Assembly (NCBI GenBank): GCA_963738835.1 | Contig: CAVTYH010000006.1 | Span: 558,001-622,000, forward strand | DNA length: 64,000 nt | Reading direction: 5' to 3' | Origin: CAVTYH01 sp963738835 | Lineage (GTDB): Bacteria > Planctomycetota > Planctomycetia > Pirellulales > JADZDJ01 | Shown: positions 19,872-29,030 of the stretch, piece after piece | Layout of the letters: the number at the start of each line of letters is the position of its first letter | Numbering within the stretch: the first letter of the stretch is position 1 | Made by a program: the position numbers and the translations under genes | The notes under the pieces: generated by a model | The model's input: only the letters and a program-made list of their open reading frames with translations | The model's database searches: none | What the model was told of the DNA's origin: nothing

Positions 19872-20705
19872 ATGATCCACCCGCATCATGTTCGGGCACG
19901 TACATTCTGTCTTTTTCTATTGGTCGCAGCGCTGATGTGCAGTTTCAGCATCAATCCGGCATGGGCAACCTCCGTGCCCGAAGTAAGTTACAGTCTTGGA
20001 ATCTCCGAGAATCTCAGCGTGCTTAAGAACCCCAACGACATGCATGCTCAAATGATGGCCGCCTGGACCACGCCGACACAATTGGCCATGGAGCGAAATC
20101 GTCCGTTTCTTCTGCTGGAAAACACCGGCACGGTCGCCAATGGCGGCGATGGCAATTCCAGCCTCACGAGCTTCAGCATGACGATTGGCGACACCACTCA
20201 AAACTTCGATTGGGCCAGAATTATCAGCACGTCTCCTGGAGTAACGGCCACGCTAGTCACTCCCGATAAGCTCGATAACGCTGCTCATAGTCAAGTCATC
20301 ACTTACAACTTCACAGGTCTCACTCCTGGCAAACAGGTCATTTTCCAAATTGATATCGATCCCAACATGGCCACCGCCAACCCGTTCACCGACTATCGCC
20401 AGGTGCTCTTCAAGCTTAACGGCGGTGCGAATCCAGCCGGCAATTCCGCCACCAGTGCCTCGTTTCACGATCCGAGCTTGCCCGAGGAAATGCAAGATAT
20501 CTCGGTCGGTCCAACCTTGTGGGAGAATCCGGTCGACCCGAAGCCGACAGTGTTTGGCATGCAGTTCGTTTCACACTACATGGCCGACCACGTTACTTCA
20601 TTTAGTACGGGAAATATCATGACCGTGCCCGAACCAAGTTCGCTGGTGCTGACTGGACTGGCTGCGGCAGCGGGACTGGTTTTGTACCGCCGCCGACGAA
20701 AGTAG
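19872..20705 (+). CDS. PEP-CTERM sorting-domain protein
   Basis: A 277-residue secreted protein with a signal peptide (TFCLFLLVAALMCSFSINPAWA), a beta-rich body, and a C-terminal PEP-CTERM tripartite tail: VPEPSS, the helix LVLTGLAAAAGLVLY, then RRRRK. The tail directs recognition by an exosortase. No exosortase gene is in the window. The body has no catalytic motif; structural or surface roles are typical of the class. Confidence 0.85.
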   Translation: MIHPHHVRARTFCLFLLVAALMCSFSINPAWATSVPEVSYSLGISENLSVLKNPNDMHAQMMAAWTTPTQLAMERNRPFLLLENTGTVANGGDGNSSLTSFSMTIGDTTQNFDWARIISTSPGVTATLVTPDKLDNAAHSQVITYNFTGLTPGKQVIFQIDIDPNMATANPFTDYRQVLFKLNGGANPAGNSATSASFHDPSLPEEMQDISVGPTLWENPVDPKPTVFGMQFVSHYMADHVTSFSTGNIMTVPEPSSLVLTGLAAAAGLVLYRRRRK

Positions 20706-20765
20706 GCGAATTTCCGCCAGAGATAGACGGCCGCCCCGAACTTTTTTCCACTGATCGGGTTCTTA

Positions 20766-23189
20766 TCAGCGTACCACTGTTGGTGCCGGCAGGCCGCTGG
20801 AATTGCCGGGCGACAATTCTGATCCGGCGCCTGATCCACCCGCAGGACGAGCGGCAGTTCGGATCGGGCCACGACCATCACCATAGAACATGGTTGTCTC
20901 TTCCGACGCCAATTTAGCACCCATCGCTTGGCAATTGACTTCAGCGCGGAATACATGCGTTCCCGCTTGGTCGGCGCGGGCCTTTATCTTTAGGACCGCT
21001 TCCGAGCCTGCAGCGATCGCAACAATAGGACGAAACGTGACCTGACCGGGGGCGATTTCGTGCTGGCCGCCTTGCGCGGAAATGGGTTCCACGCCGTTGG
21101 AGAAAAAGCCGGCGACATCCACGTTCTCGGCCGCCTTGGTCCCGCGATTGCGGATGTGGACTTCATAGGTTAATTCGTCGCCCACGGCCACTGGACCGGG
21201 CGGGTCGATCACTTCCAGCTTCAAATCAGCCAATGCTTCGACGTTGGTCGTAGCAGCCATGCTGTCGCTCAGTTCGCCGGCTGCGGTCGCGAGCACCTGA
21301 ACACGGTTCGCGCCCGGGGCGTTTAGCATGCAGCGAAATTCAACTTCTTGTTCCACGCCGGGACGCAGTGCTGGCAGAGTCCAAGTGACTTTGTTCTCGC
21401 TCTCTACGTATTGACCATTGGCACTGGAGACAAACTTGGCCCCTGCCGGCAGAATTGCCGCGAGCGAAACGTTTTCGGCAGCAGCATTCCCGGGGTTGCT
21501 GACGACAATCGTGTAACTGGACGGTGTGCCAGCGAATTTCATTTCAGGTCCTGCCACGACGGCTTTCAATCCCGGACGCCGCACGAGAATGTCTTCGGCC
21601 ACTTCCGCTCGCAGCTGTCCCTCACCCATCGCAATCGCCTTGACCGACAACGTGCCGGCCTGGCCTGCGGTAAGTTCAATTTCGACGGGCTTGCTTTCAC
21701 CAGCTCGGATGATGCCTACTGCATGCCGAGTGGGAGATGCGTTGCTTCCATCAATCGGGGCCAAAAACAGAATCACGTTTTCTGCATCGCCGGACCCAGG
21801 ATTTGCCAACGTCAAACGATAGATTTTCGTCTGGCCATAGACAACTTCCGAGGGACCATCGAGCGTCATCGTCAATTTCGGCTCTTTGACTTCGACCAGC
21901 GCCTGCGAAGCTACCGGCGAGCACGTCCACTGCACGGCCAAATCGAAGGGTTTACTTTCGTGCGGTACCAGTCGCACCGTCAATTGTTCTTTACTGCGAG
22001 CCTCAATCCGTGGCAAACGCCACAACAGCGGTTCGCTACGCTGCTCTAAAACCGAGTTCGCAGTGCCACTGGTAACTTTGGTGCCCACGACTTCGGTCCA
22101 TTCAGGAATCTTCACCGAAATCGTGACGTCTTGCGCCGCTACTTCGCCGGCGTTCGTGATAGTGATATTGTAGGCGGCTTCTTTTCCGAAAGTGATGCTT
22201 CGTGGCCCGACGGTTTCGACGCCCATCAGCGGGCTTTGTTGCGCAAAGAGTGGACCATCGGTGGCCAGCGAGCTGGAACGCATACCGGATGCTCCACGAC
22301 CTCCGCCAATTTCCAAGATCGGTGCCTCCGGCGAACCGATCGATGACGTTACTGCCGGACCGCGCCTCGATGCATTCACAGGTCCGCTAACAACGGGTCC
22401 GTTTACGATTCCGCCGGCAGGGACCGTGGCGACAGGATCATGCGCTTTCAGGGAACTTGCTCCGGCGCTGTTTGACGCATCGAACGACGGAGCCGAGATG
22501 GCTTTTGGTAATTGTACTGTGCTAATTTCTGGCATTCCGGGCGGAATTGGTCCTTCATTGGGTCCGCTGCTGGAGCCTGGCGCAATCGCAGGAGTCGGCG
22601 TACCGACCGCTGGCGCGGAACCGACTGTGGAAATCGCAGCCGTCGGAGATCGAGATCCATGCAGCGTCGGCGATTCAACAACGGGTGGCCGTACATCGCC
22701 CGTCGGCGCGCCGGGCGGCGGAGTTTTCCGAACCGACGCCAAGCGTTGTTGCAGCGATTTCAGCCCGCTGCTTGACGTGTCGCTGCCGTCGCTGGATGTT
22801 CGAGGTTTTGTGGACGACGAGTTCGCGGCACTCGAAGAGGCGACAGTTTTGGAAGTAGCACTTGGATAAATTGTCTGGGTTCCGCTCGCCTGATCCGGCG
22901 CCGACTGCGTGGCGCTTGGTGAAGTTGCTGAATCGGTTCCGGCCGATTGATTCGATCCGGCGGACGATGGCGTGAATGGGGGCGCTGCCGTGTCAGACCG
23001 TGAAGTATCGTTGCTCTGTCCGGTGCCGGTATAGAACGTTGATCCGAGCATTTTGCGTGAGCCGTCGAAGCGGCTCGCACCGTCGGCCAAAAGGGTGCCC
23101 GAATAGTTTGGAGCCGTTTGTGCGTGAACGCCGGAGGCAACTAGTCCACACGTGGCTGCGAATATCGCCCAACAAGATAATGCGCGCAT
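20766..23189 (-). CDS. Large secreted DUF11-repeat protein
   Basis: An 807-residue protein with a signal peptide (MRALSCWAIFAATCGLVASG, cleavage near HAQ), a long Ser/Thr/Pro-rich low-complexity region to about residue 310, then four DUF11-type immunoglobulin-like repeats. These share motifs such as NAGEVAAQDVTISVKIPEW, NPGNAAAENVSLAAILPAG and NRGTKAAENVDVAGFFSNG. DUF11 repeats occur in cell-surface and envelope proteins. It is convergent with the PEP-CTERM gene (60-base gap). No anchor is seen at the C-terminus. Confidence 0.85.
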   Translation of the reverse strand: MRALSCWAIFAATCGLVASGVHAQTAPNYSGTLLADGASRFDGSRKMLGSTFYTGTGQSNDTSRSDTAAPPFTPSSAGSNQSAGTDSATSPSATQSAPDQASGTQTIYPSATSKTVASSSAANSSSTKPRTSSDGSDTSSSGLKSLQQRLASVRKTPPPGAPTGDVRPPVVESPTLHGSRSPTAAISTVGSAPAVGTPTPAIAPGSSSGPNEGPIPPGMPEISTVQLPKAISAPSFDASNSAGASSLKAHDPVATVPAGGIVNGPVVSGPVNASRRGPAVTSSIGSPEAPILEIGGGRGASGMRSSSLATDGPLFAQQSPLMGVETVGPRSITFGKEAAYNITITNAGEVAAQDVTISVKIPEWTEVVGTKVTSGTANSVLEQRSEPLLWRLPRIEARSKEQLTVRLVPHESKPFDLAVQWTCSPVASQALVEVKEPKLTMTLDGPSEVVYGQTKIYRLTLANPGSGDAENVILFLAPIDGSNASPTRHAVGIIRAGESKPVEIELTAGQAGTLSVKAIAMGEGQLRAEVAEDILVRRPGLKAVVAGPEMKFAGTPSSYTIVVSNPGNAAAENVSLAAILPAGAKFVSSANGQYVESENKVTWTLPALRPGVEQEVEFRCMLNAPGANRVQVLATAAGELSDSMAATTNVEALADLKLEVIDPPGPVAVGDELTYEVHIRNRGTKAAENVDVAGFFSNGVEPISAQGGQHEIAPGQVTFRPIVAIAAGSEAVLKIKARADQAGTHVFRAEVNCQAMGAKLASEETTMFYGDGRGPIRTAARPAGGSGAGSELSPGNSSGLPAPTVVR

Positions 23190-23336
23190 GACAATCCATC
23201 CCTGGACAGACTCGAGGTGAAACCGTCGTAGCCGTTATCGGCCTGCGACGATAGTTTCAATTAAGCGAAGTTCGCCGATTGACCGAAGTTTTTCGGTGAC
23301 GAAAGATGGCCAATTTAAGCAGTCAAGCGCGAAATG

Positions 23337-24392
23337 CTAGCAACAGCCATTTGCCGATTTGGCCGCCTCGGGATCGCGCGTCAAGGTAAAGCCCATTTCT
23401 TTGATCATTTTGTAGTCGGCCTCAGGCGGCTGCCCTTTTGTCGTAAGATAGTCGCCAATGAATACCGAATTGGCTACATACAAACCGAGTGCTTGCAAAC
23501 TGCCCAAATGCATTTCTCGGCCGCCGGCAATCCGAATTTCGCTCTTGGGATTCACTAGCCGCATCATGCAAAGCGATTTCAGGCAGAAGCGCGGGTTGAG
23601 ATGATGCGACCCAGCCAGCGGTGTGCCGTCGATCGGATTGAGAAAATTCAGCGGGATCGACTCGACTTGCATTTCTCGCAGTGAAAAGGCCATCTCGACA
23701 ATGTCAGCATCATTCTCGCCCATGCCGATAATGCCGCCGGAGCACAATTCAAGCCCCGCGCCGCGCACCGCTTTCAGCGTTTCGATCCGATCCTGCCAAC
23801 AGTGCGTCGTGCAAATCTCGGGATAGAACCGCTCGCTAGTGTTCAAATTGTGGTTCACCTTGTCGACGCCGCATGCCTTGAGCCGCTGTGCGTGGTCGGG
23901 GGTCAGCAAGCCCAAGCAAGCGCACACATTTAAATTGAACCGCTCTTTAATCTTGGGAACGATGTGTTCGACGGCCTGAATTTCACGTTCTGTTGGCCCT
24001 CGGGCGGAAATCACCAGGCAGTACGTGCTCGCGCCGCGCTCGGCACACACTTGGGCGGCATCAAGCAGTTTGCTTTCCGAGATCAGGTTGTACACCGGGA
24101 TTTCTGCTTGCGAGATTTTCGATTGCGAACAGTAGCCGCAATCTTCCGGGCACAGCCCGCTCTTGGCGTTCATCAGGAAGTACAACTGGACTGTGTTGCC
24201 CCAATATCGATGACGTACTCGATAGCAGGCGGCAATGAGGTCCAGCAGTTCGATATCTGGTACTCGAAGAACCGCCAGTGCCTCGTCCTGCGCCGGGCAA
24301 TATCCGTCAAGCACGCGGAAGGCCAAGTCATGCCAGCGCGTGGGCGTCATGGCGGCGCCAAAATCGGTGGGAAATGGAATCGGTTGAACCAT
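23337..24392 (-). CDS. bioB: Biotin synthase
   Basis: A 351-residue radical SAM enzyme that inserts sulfur into dethiobiotin in the last step of biotin synthesis. The radical SAM cluster motif CPEDCGYCSQS (CxxxCxxC) is present. Conserved YNLNTSERFYPEICTTH-like and GGIIGMGE segments and the late residues IAGGREMHLG match BioB. Length is normal. No other bio genes are adjacent, so the pathway is dispersed in this genome. It is divergent from the PSP1 gene with about 190 bases between them. Confidence 0.95.
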   Translation of the reverse strand: MVQPIPFPTDFGAAMTPTRWHDLAFRVLDGYCPAQDEALAVLRVPDIELLDLIAACYRVRHRYWGNTVQLYFLMNAKSGLCPEDCGYCSQSKISQAEIPVYNLISESKLLDAAQVCAERGASTYCLVISARGPTEREIQAVEHIVPKIKERFNLNVCACLGLLTPDHAQRLKACGVDKVNHNLNTSERFYPEICTTHCWQDRIETLKAVRGAGLELCSGGIIGMGENDADIVEMAFSLREMQVESIPLNFLNPIDGTPLAGSHHLNPRFCLKSLCMMRLVNPKSEIRIAGGREMHLGSLQALGLYVANSVFIGDYLTTKGQPPEADYKMIKEMGFTLTRDPEAAKSANGCC

Positions 24393-24581
24393 TTTTGTTT
24401 TGAAATGAAAACTCGATGTTTGTGTTCGTAAACGGATGCCGCGAGCGGCTCAGCGGCCCTGCTGTGCTACCTTAGAGATGCCCAGTATCCCCGGAAACCT
24501 TCGAGCTGGAAAGCCGAAATCCGGCAATTGAGCAATCCAAATCGACTTGGCACGTCCGGCACGGTAACCGACAATAGTAAT

Positions 24582-25142
24582 ATGTCGCGGCATCATTTTG
24601 TACGAGTTGGAGCCCTGGGACACATCGGCCGGTTCACCTCGGTCGATGCGGTGGCGTATCCACGTGCCACCCGCGTGGTGGTGCGCACCAGCCGGGGTCT
24701 GGAAATCGGCGAAGTGCTTAATCCGACCGCCGAAAACGGCATTCACCAAAATTCCGACGGTTCGATCTTGCGTGGAATGACCGCCGAAGACAAATTGTTG
24801 GAAGCTCGGCTCGAAAAGAACCGACAGAAAGCACTGGAAGCCTGCACTGCCCGCCTGGGGGAACGAGGAATTACCGCCACGTTGCTGGATGTCGAGCACC
24901 TGTTCGACGGTCGCTCGCTGTTTTTCTATTTTCTCGGTGAAGTGACGCCGGAAGTCGAAGCGATTACCGGGGAACTTGCCGAAGTTTACGATGCGGCGGC
25001 ACAGTTCCGCCAATTCTCGGACACGCTGACCCAAGGTTGCGGACCTGGTTGCGGCACGGAGGAAGCCGCAGGTCATGGCGGATGCACGCTGTGCGCTACT
25101 GCTTGTGCAGTCGCCGGTTCTTGCGGAACAAAACGCCGCTAA
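24582..25142 (+). CDS. PSP1 C-terminal domain protein
   Basis: A 186-residue protein from ATG 24582 (MSRHHFVRVGALGHIGRF). The middle (ILRGMTAEDKLLEARLEKNR through FDGRSLFFYFLGEV) is the PSP1 C-terminal domain, found in YaaT-like and RicT-like proteins. The C-terminus is cysteine-rich (QGCGPGCGTEE, then GGCTLCATACAVAGSCG) and could bind a metal or iron-sulfur cluster. RicT relatives work in RNA maturation complexes; that role here is not shown. It is convergent with the TPR-like gene at 25193. Confidence 0.8.
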   Translation: MSRHHFVRVGALGHIGRFTSVDAVAYPRATRVVVRTSRGLEIGEVLNPTAENGIHQNSDGSILRGMTAEDKLLEARLEKNRQKALEACTARLGERGITATLLDVEHLFDGRSLFFYFLGEVTPEVEAITGELAEVYDAAAQFRQFSDTLTQGCGPGCGTEEAAGHGGCTLCATACAVAGSCGTKRR

Positions 25143-25192
25143 TTCATCACAACGGGACGGACCGACATTACACGTTCCGGCCTTGGCCTTCA

Positions 25193-25519
25193 TCATTCGC
25201 CCTCGCGTCCCAGCGATGCCAGTAACTCGCTCATTTCACCGGCCGCATGGGCATTACCTTGCCGCCGTGCTTGCTCAATACCGCCGCGAAGGGCCTCGCG
25301 TGCTTCGCTGATGCGGTCGAGCTTCACAAGTTGCTGTGCCGCCATAAAAAAGGCGGGCACATACGGCGGCGTGTCGCTTTGCAATTCGGCTAACCCGACC
25401 AGGCTACGATCGTGGTCTCCTTCCTTCTCCAGTTCCATCGCCAAACTGTAACGCAGAAACTGATCCCCAGGTTCAAAGGCCAGCAGCGCCTCAATTCGTG
25501 AACGACGGCTTTCAGGCAT
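25193..25519 (-). CDS. Small TPR-like protein
   Basis: A 108-residue helical protein with two to three TPR-like helix pairs (FLRYSLAMELEKEGDHDRSL, FFMAAQQLVKLDRISEAREA). No signal peptide is visible. It belongs to small tetratricopeptide proteins of unknown role that probably mediate protein contacts. It lies downstream of the leu operon's last gene on the same strand but is read as a separate unit. Confidence 0.7.
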   Translation of the reverse strand: MPESRRSRIEALLAFEPGDQFLRYSLAMELEKEGDHDRSLVGLAELQSDTPPYVPAFFMAAQQLVKLDRISEAREALRGGIEQARRQGNAHAAGEMSELLASLGREGE

Positions 25520-25597
25520 AGATCGTGAAAACTGATGTCAACTCGTTTGGATCAGAAACGAACAATTCTTGTTCAAGTTCGGTCGCGGCGTAACGGC

Positions 25598-26731
25598 TCA
25601 CAAATCACCGGTAATCTTCACTAGCTTTCCGGCTTTTGGAGCTGTTGCATTTTTTGATTCCTTATCGATCGAACCAAAAGCGGTGGCGAAGAGGGTGTTG
25701 TCGCTCGAAAAGACCAGTGCCGTCGGCCTATCGACCGCTGCGACTTTCACCGCCTTGATACCCGAACGACCGTCAACAGTCGCCGCGTCTAGCCGATAAA
25801 TGCCGTCGCTCCCAGCGCTCGCGTCGCCGAAATCTGCCGCGTATAGCCGACCGCTTTCTGGGCTGTACGCCAAACCCGTAATTCGGTGCAACGTGGTCGG
25901 CAGAGTCGTCAGCAACCCGCCTGTCTCAGGTTTGGCATTGAAAAATGCAACCGAGCTGCCTTTGGACGGATCGGCGTTTGCCATGCCGACGACCAGCAAT
26001 CCGCGCCGGTTGATGGTGATGCCGCCGCTCGGAAGGCCAACTCGAGAAACAACTTTGGCCGGGATAAATGTGAACGGATTGAGTTTCTCGAGCGACGACC
26101 AGCTTTTGATCTGAGCTTTGAAAATCCAGCCCCGACTACTGCCGGGATTCGTTGCAAATAGCGCCGGTGGCGCAAACGGTGAAACCGCCAGCCCGTAAAA
26201 CTTCCCTTCGGCGGCTACCGTTTCTTCCCCTTCCGCGGGACCGCCGAGCCTTTGTTTGGCTGAGTCGGCTTCAAGCGGCTTGGCATCATTCCCTGTGGCT
26301 TCGACCGGAAGATTGAAAACCAAAACAGTGCGGTCGCCTTTCTTCGATGAGTTGCCGACCACCAATGTGTGCTCATTGAGAAACGCCAGCCCTAAAGCGC
26401 CAAGGTGGACGGCAACATCCTGGATGGCAGTCGACTTTTCAGGTACAAAACCAGTTATGACTGGAATCGCTTGATCGGGTTTCATCCGCAAAACTTCGAC
26501 AATTCGTCCGGCCCCAGAATCGCTGACAAAAACATTTTCCGTACTCGGCTGGATTGCGATGCCGCATGGATCGACCAGGTCACTAACAATCGTTTCGACT
26601 TTTACCTTGGATTCCTCAGCAGCCAGAAGCGTGACTGGCTGCCAGACTGACGCCGCTAATAAGAGTGCGACGAACAATAACGTTGGCAACGTCGCAGATT
26701 GAATAAACCGTGATTTCGAGCTTCTGCTCAT
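25598..26731 (-). CDS. Secreted NHL/SMP-30-like beta-propeller protein
   Basis: A 377-residue protein with a signal peptide (about residues 14-37, LPTLLFVALLLAASVWQPVTLLAA) and repeated propeller strands: PCGIAIQPSTENVFVSDSGA, GITINRRGLLVVGMANADPS and ITGLAYSPESGRLYAADFGD. No catalytic metal ligands of gluconolactonase are evident. The ATG overlaps the leuD stop by four bases (ATGA), which indicates translational coupling with leuC-leuD, although no link to leucine synthesis is apparent. Role unknown. Confidence 0.75.
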   Translation of the reverse strand: MSRSSKSRFIQSATLPTLLFVALLLAASVWQPVTLLAAEESKVKVETIVSDLVDPCGIAIQPSTENVFVSDSGAGRIVEVLRMKPDQAIPVITGFVPEKSTAIQDVAVHLGALGLAFLNEHTLVVGNSSKKGDRTVLVFNLPVEATGNDAKPLEADSAKQRLGGPAEGEETVAAEGKFYGLAVSPFAPPALFATNPGSSRGWIFKAQIKSWSSLEKLNPFTFIPAKVVSRVGLPSGGITINRRGLLVVGMANADPSKGSSVAFFNAKPETGGLLTTLPTTLHRITGLAYSPESGRLYAADFGDASAGSDGIYRLDAATVDGRSGIKAVKVAAVDRPTALVFSSDNTLFATAFGSIDKESKNATAPKAGKLVKITGDL

Positions 26732-27327
26732 ACCGGCGTCAGTCCCCGGGCTTTTTCGAATGCAGTGATCTTGTCGGCGTGCGCCAGCGTGAGGCCGATA
26801 TCGTCCAGGCCATTTAGCAAACAGTGCCGACGAAAGTCTTCGATTTCGATCGGCAGCGAGAGCCCATATTCATCCGTCAATCGGCAAATTTCCAAATTGG
26901 CGGTGAGCTTGTAAGCGGGATGCTGGGAGCAGCACTGGAACAAGTTGTCAACCGCGGCATCGTCGAGCTTGATCGGAAACATGCCGTTCTTGAAACAGTT
27001 GTTGTAAAAGATGTCGGCAAAGCTCGGCGCAATGATCACACGGAAACCGTAATCATCGAGTGCCCACGGAGCGTGTTCCCGGCTCGATCCGCTGCCGAAG
27101 TTACGCCGTGCGAGCAAAATGCTGGCCCCGCGATATTGCGGCTGGTTCAATTCAAACTCTGGATTGTCCGATCCATCGTCGCGAAACCGCCAGTCGAAAA
27201 ACAGGAATTGGCCGAAACCAGTGCGTTCAATCCGCTTGAGGAATTGCTTCGGAATGATTTGATCGGTATCGACGTTGGCCCGATCCATCGGAGCGACCAG
27301 GCCGGTGTGTTTGCTGAATGGTTGCAT
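26728..27327 (-). CDS. leuD: 3-isopropylmalate dehydratase small subunit
   Basis: A 199-residue partner of LeuC in isomerising 2- to 3-isopropylmalate (leucine synthesis). Family motifs are ANVDTDQIIPKQFL near the N-terminus and NFGSGSSREHAPWAL in the middle. ATG 27327 gives the normal start MQPFSKHTGLVAPMDRANVD; a longer open frame upstream has no homology. It follows leuC after 58 bases on the same strand and overlaps the next gene by four bases. Confidence 0.95.
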   Translation of the reverse strand: MQPFSKHTGLVAPMDRANVDTDQIIPKQFLKRIERTGFGQFLFFDWRFRDDGSDNPEFELNQPQYRGASILLARRNFGSGSSREHAPWALDDYGFRVIIAPSFADIFYNNCFKNGMFPIKLDDAAVDNLFQCCSQHPAYKLTANLEICRLTDEYGLSLPIEIEDFRRHCLLNGLDDIGLTLAHADKITAFEKARGLTPV

Positions 27328-27385
27328 GGTGCTTAATGAACGATGCTGAAATGAATTGCGAATCGCCCGGCCGCAAGCAGCTTGA

Positions 27386-28795
27386 TTAACCCTTGTACTT
27401 CCACTCACGGATATCCACGAAATGCCCAGTAATCGCCGCTGCGGCAGCCATGGCGGGACTGACCAAGTGTGTGCGGCCTCCTTTGCCTTGGCGGCCTTCG
27501 AAGTTACGGTTGCTGGTACTGGCGCAGCGCTGGCCGGGGGTCAAAATGTCGGGGTTCATGCCCAGACACATGCTGCAACCGGCCTCGCGCCAATCGAAAC
27601 CGGCTTCTTTGAAAATGCGGTCGAGCCCTTCCTTCTCCGCCTGCGTTTTCACTTGTCCACTTCCCGGAACGACCATAGCGTTGACCGAGCTAGCCACGTG
27701 ATAGCCGCGAACCACGGCGGCGGCGGCCCGCAAATCTTCGATGCGGCTGTTAGTACAGGAGCCGATGAACACACGATCGAGCGACAAAGCCTGCATCGGT
27801 TTGCCCGGCTCCAAGCCCATGTATTTGAGCGATTGCGCGGCGGCCTTGCGATCGTCCTCGGTTTCAAATTGCACCGGGTCAGGCACTTTTTCGACAACCG
27901 GCACAACCTGACCGGGATTAGTGCCCCAAGTAATCTGCGGCGCGATGTCCGCGGCTTGGTAAACTTCCACCCGGTCGTACTTCGCGCCAGGATCGCTCGG
28001 CAGCTTTCGCCAGCGTTCGACCGCTGCGTCGAAATCTTTGCCCTTCGGAGCAAACTCCCGTCCCTTCACGTACTCAAATGTTTTTTCATCTGGTGCAATC
28101 ATACCGGCGCGGGCCCCGGCTTCGATCGACATGTTGCACACTGTCATGCGTTCTTCCATCGAGAAGCCGCGCATCACCGGACCGGTGTATTCGATTACGT
28201 ACCCGGTTCCGCCATCGGTGCCGATCTGGCCGATGAGGTACAAGATTACGTCCTTTGCCGTCACGCCGCGGCCCAATTGTCCTTCGACGCGCAGCTCAAA
28301 TGTTTTCGGTTTCGACTGCAGCAGCGTTTGTGTGGCCAGCACGTGCTCCACTTCGCTGGTACCAATGCCAAACGCCAGGGCGCCGAAAGCGCCGTGCGTG
28401 GCGGTGTGACTGTCGCCGCAGACGATGGTCAGGCCCGGCTGGGTGATGCCCAGTTCCGGCCCAATCACGTGGACGATGCCCTGCTGCGGATTGCCGAGAT
28501 CGTAGATGCGAATGCCGAACTCGCGGCAATTGTTTCGCAGCGTGTCGATTTGCTGTTTAGAAATCGGGTCGGCAATGGGCAGCCGTCGATCGGTGGTCGG
28601 CACATTGTGATCGGGCGTGGCAACCGTCAGTTCCGGCCGTCGCACTTTGCGGCCCGCCAGACGTAGCCCTTCGAAGGCCTGGGCGCTGGTAACTTCATGA
28701 ACCAAGTGCAGATCGATATACAGCAAGGTTTGCCCAACCGGCTCTGCATGCACCACATGTGCATCCCAAATTTTTTTAAACATTGTGCGAGACAT
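27386..28795 (-). CDS. leuC: 3-isopropylmalate dehydratase large subunit
   Basis: A 469-residue iron-sulfur hydro-lyase acting with LeuD. It has the substrate motif VCGDSHTATHGAFG, the first cluster Cys in FIGSCTNSR and the two C-terminal cluster cysteines in CSMCLGMNPD. The start MSRTMFKKIWDAHVV (28795) is typical. It is the first gene of a leuC-leuD-propeller operon and is divergent from the desaturase gene, leaving about 235 bases for promoters. Confidence 0.96.
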   Translation of the reverse strand: MSRTMFKKIWDAHVVHAEPVGQTLLYIDLHLVHEVTSAQAFEGLRLAGRKVRRPELTVATPDHNVPTTDRRLPIADPISKQQIDTLRNNCREFGIRIYDLGNPQQGIVHVIGPELGITQPGLTIVCGDSHTATHGAFGALAFGIGTSEVEHVLATQTLLQSKPKTFELRVEGQLGRGVTAKDVILYLIGQIGTDGGTGYVIEYTGPVMRGFSMEERMTVCNMSIEAGARAGMIAPDEKTFEYVKGREFAPKGKDFDAAVERWRKLPSDPGAKYDRVEVYQAADIAPQITWGTNPGQVVPVVEKVPDPVQFETEDDRKAAAQSLKYMGLEPGKPMQALSLDRVFIGSCTNSRIEDLRAAAAVVRGYHVASSVNAMVVPGSGQVKTQAEKEGLDRIFKEAGFDWREAGCSMCLGMNPDILTPGQRCASTSNRNFEGRQGKGGRTHLVSPAMAAAAAITGHFVDIREWKYKG

Positions 28796-29030
28796 GGCAG
28801 TCAGTGATCGACTTTCAGTGTTGGTCTTTTTGGGTCCTATCCGCAACCGTCAAGAAGCGAATTCTTGCAACACTTAAGTATATCAGCGATTGGCCAGCTC
28901 GTAAGTTCGCAGGAACCAGCGATTTCGACTGCCAGGGGATTCGTTTTTCGCTTCGACTGGTTAGGATAGAAGTTTCACTTCACCCATCTTTTTCGCTGCA
29001 AAATTACCCGCTATCTCTATCGAGTCTGAC

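Noticed and set aside
27422..28666. 414-residue plus-strand frame opposite leuC
   Set aside because: An exact shadow of leuC; His/Arg-rich composition from reading the opposite strand of a high-GC gene.
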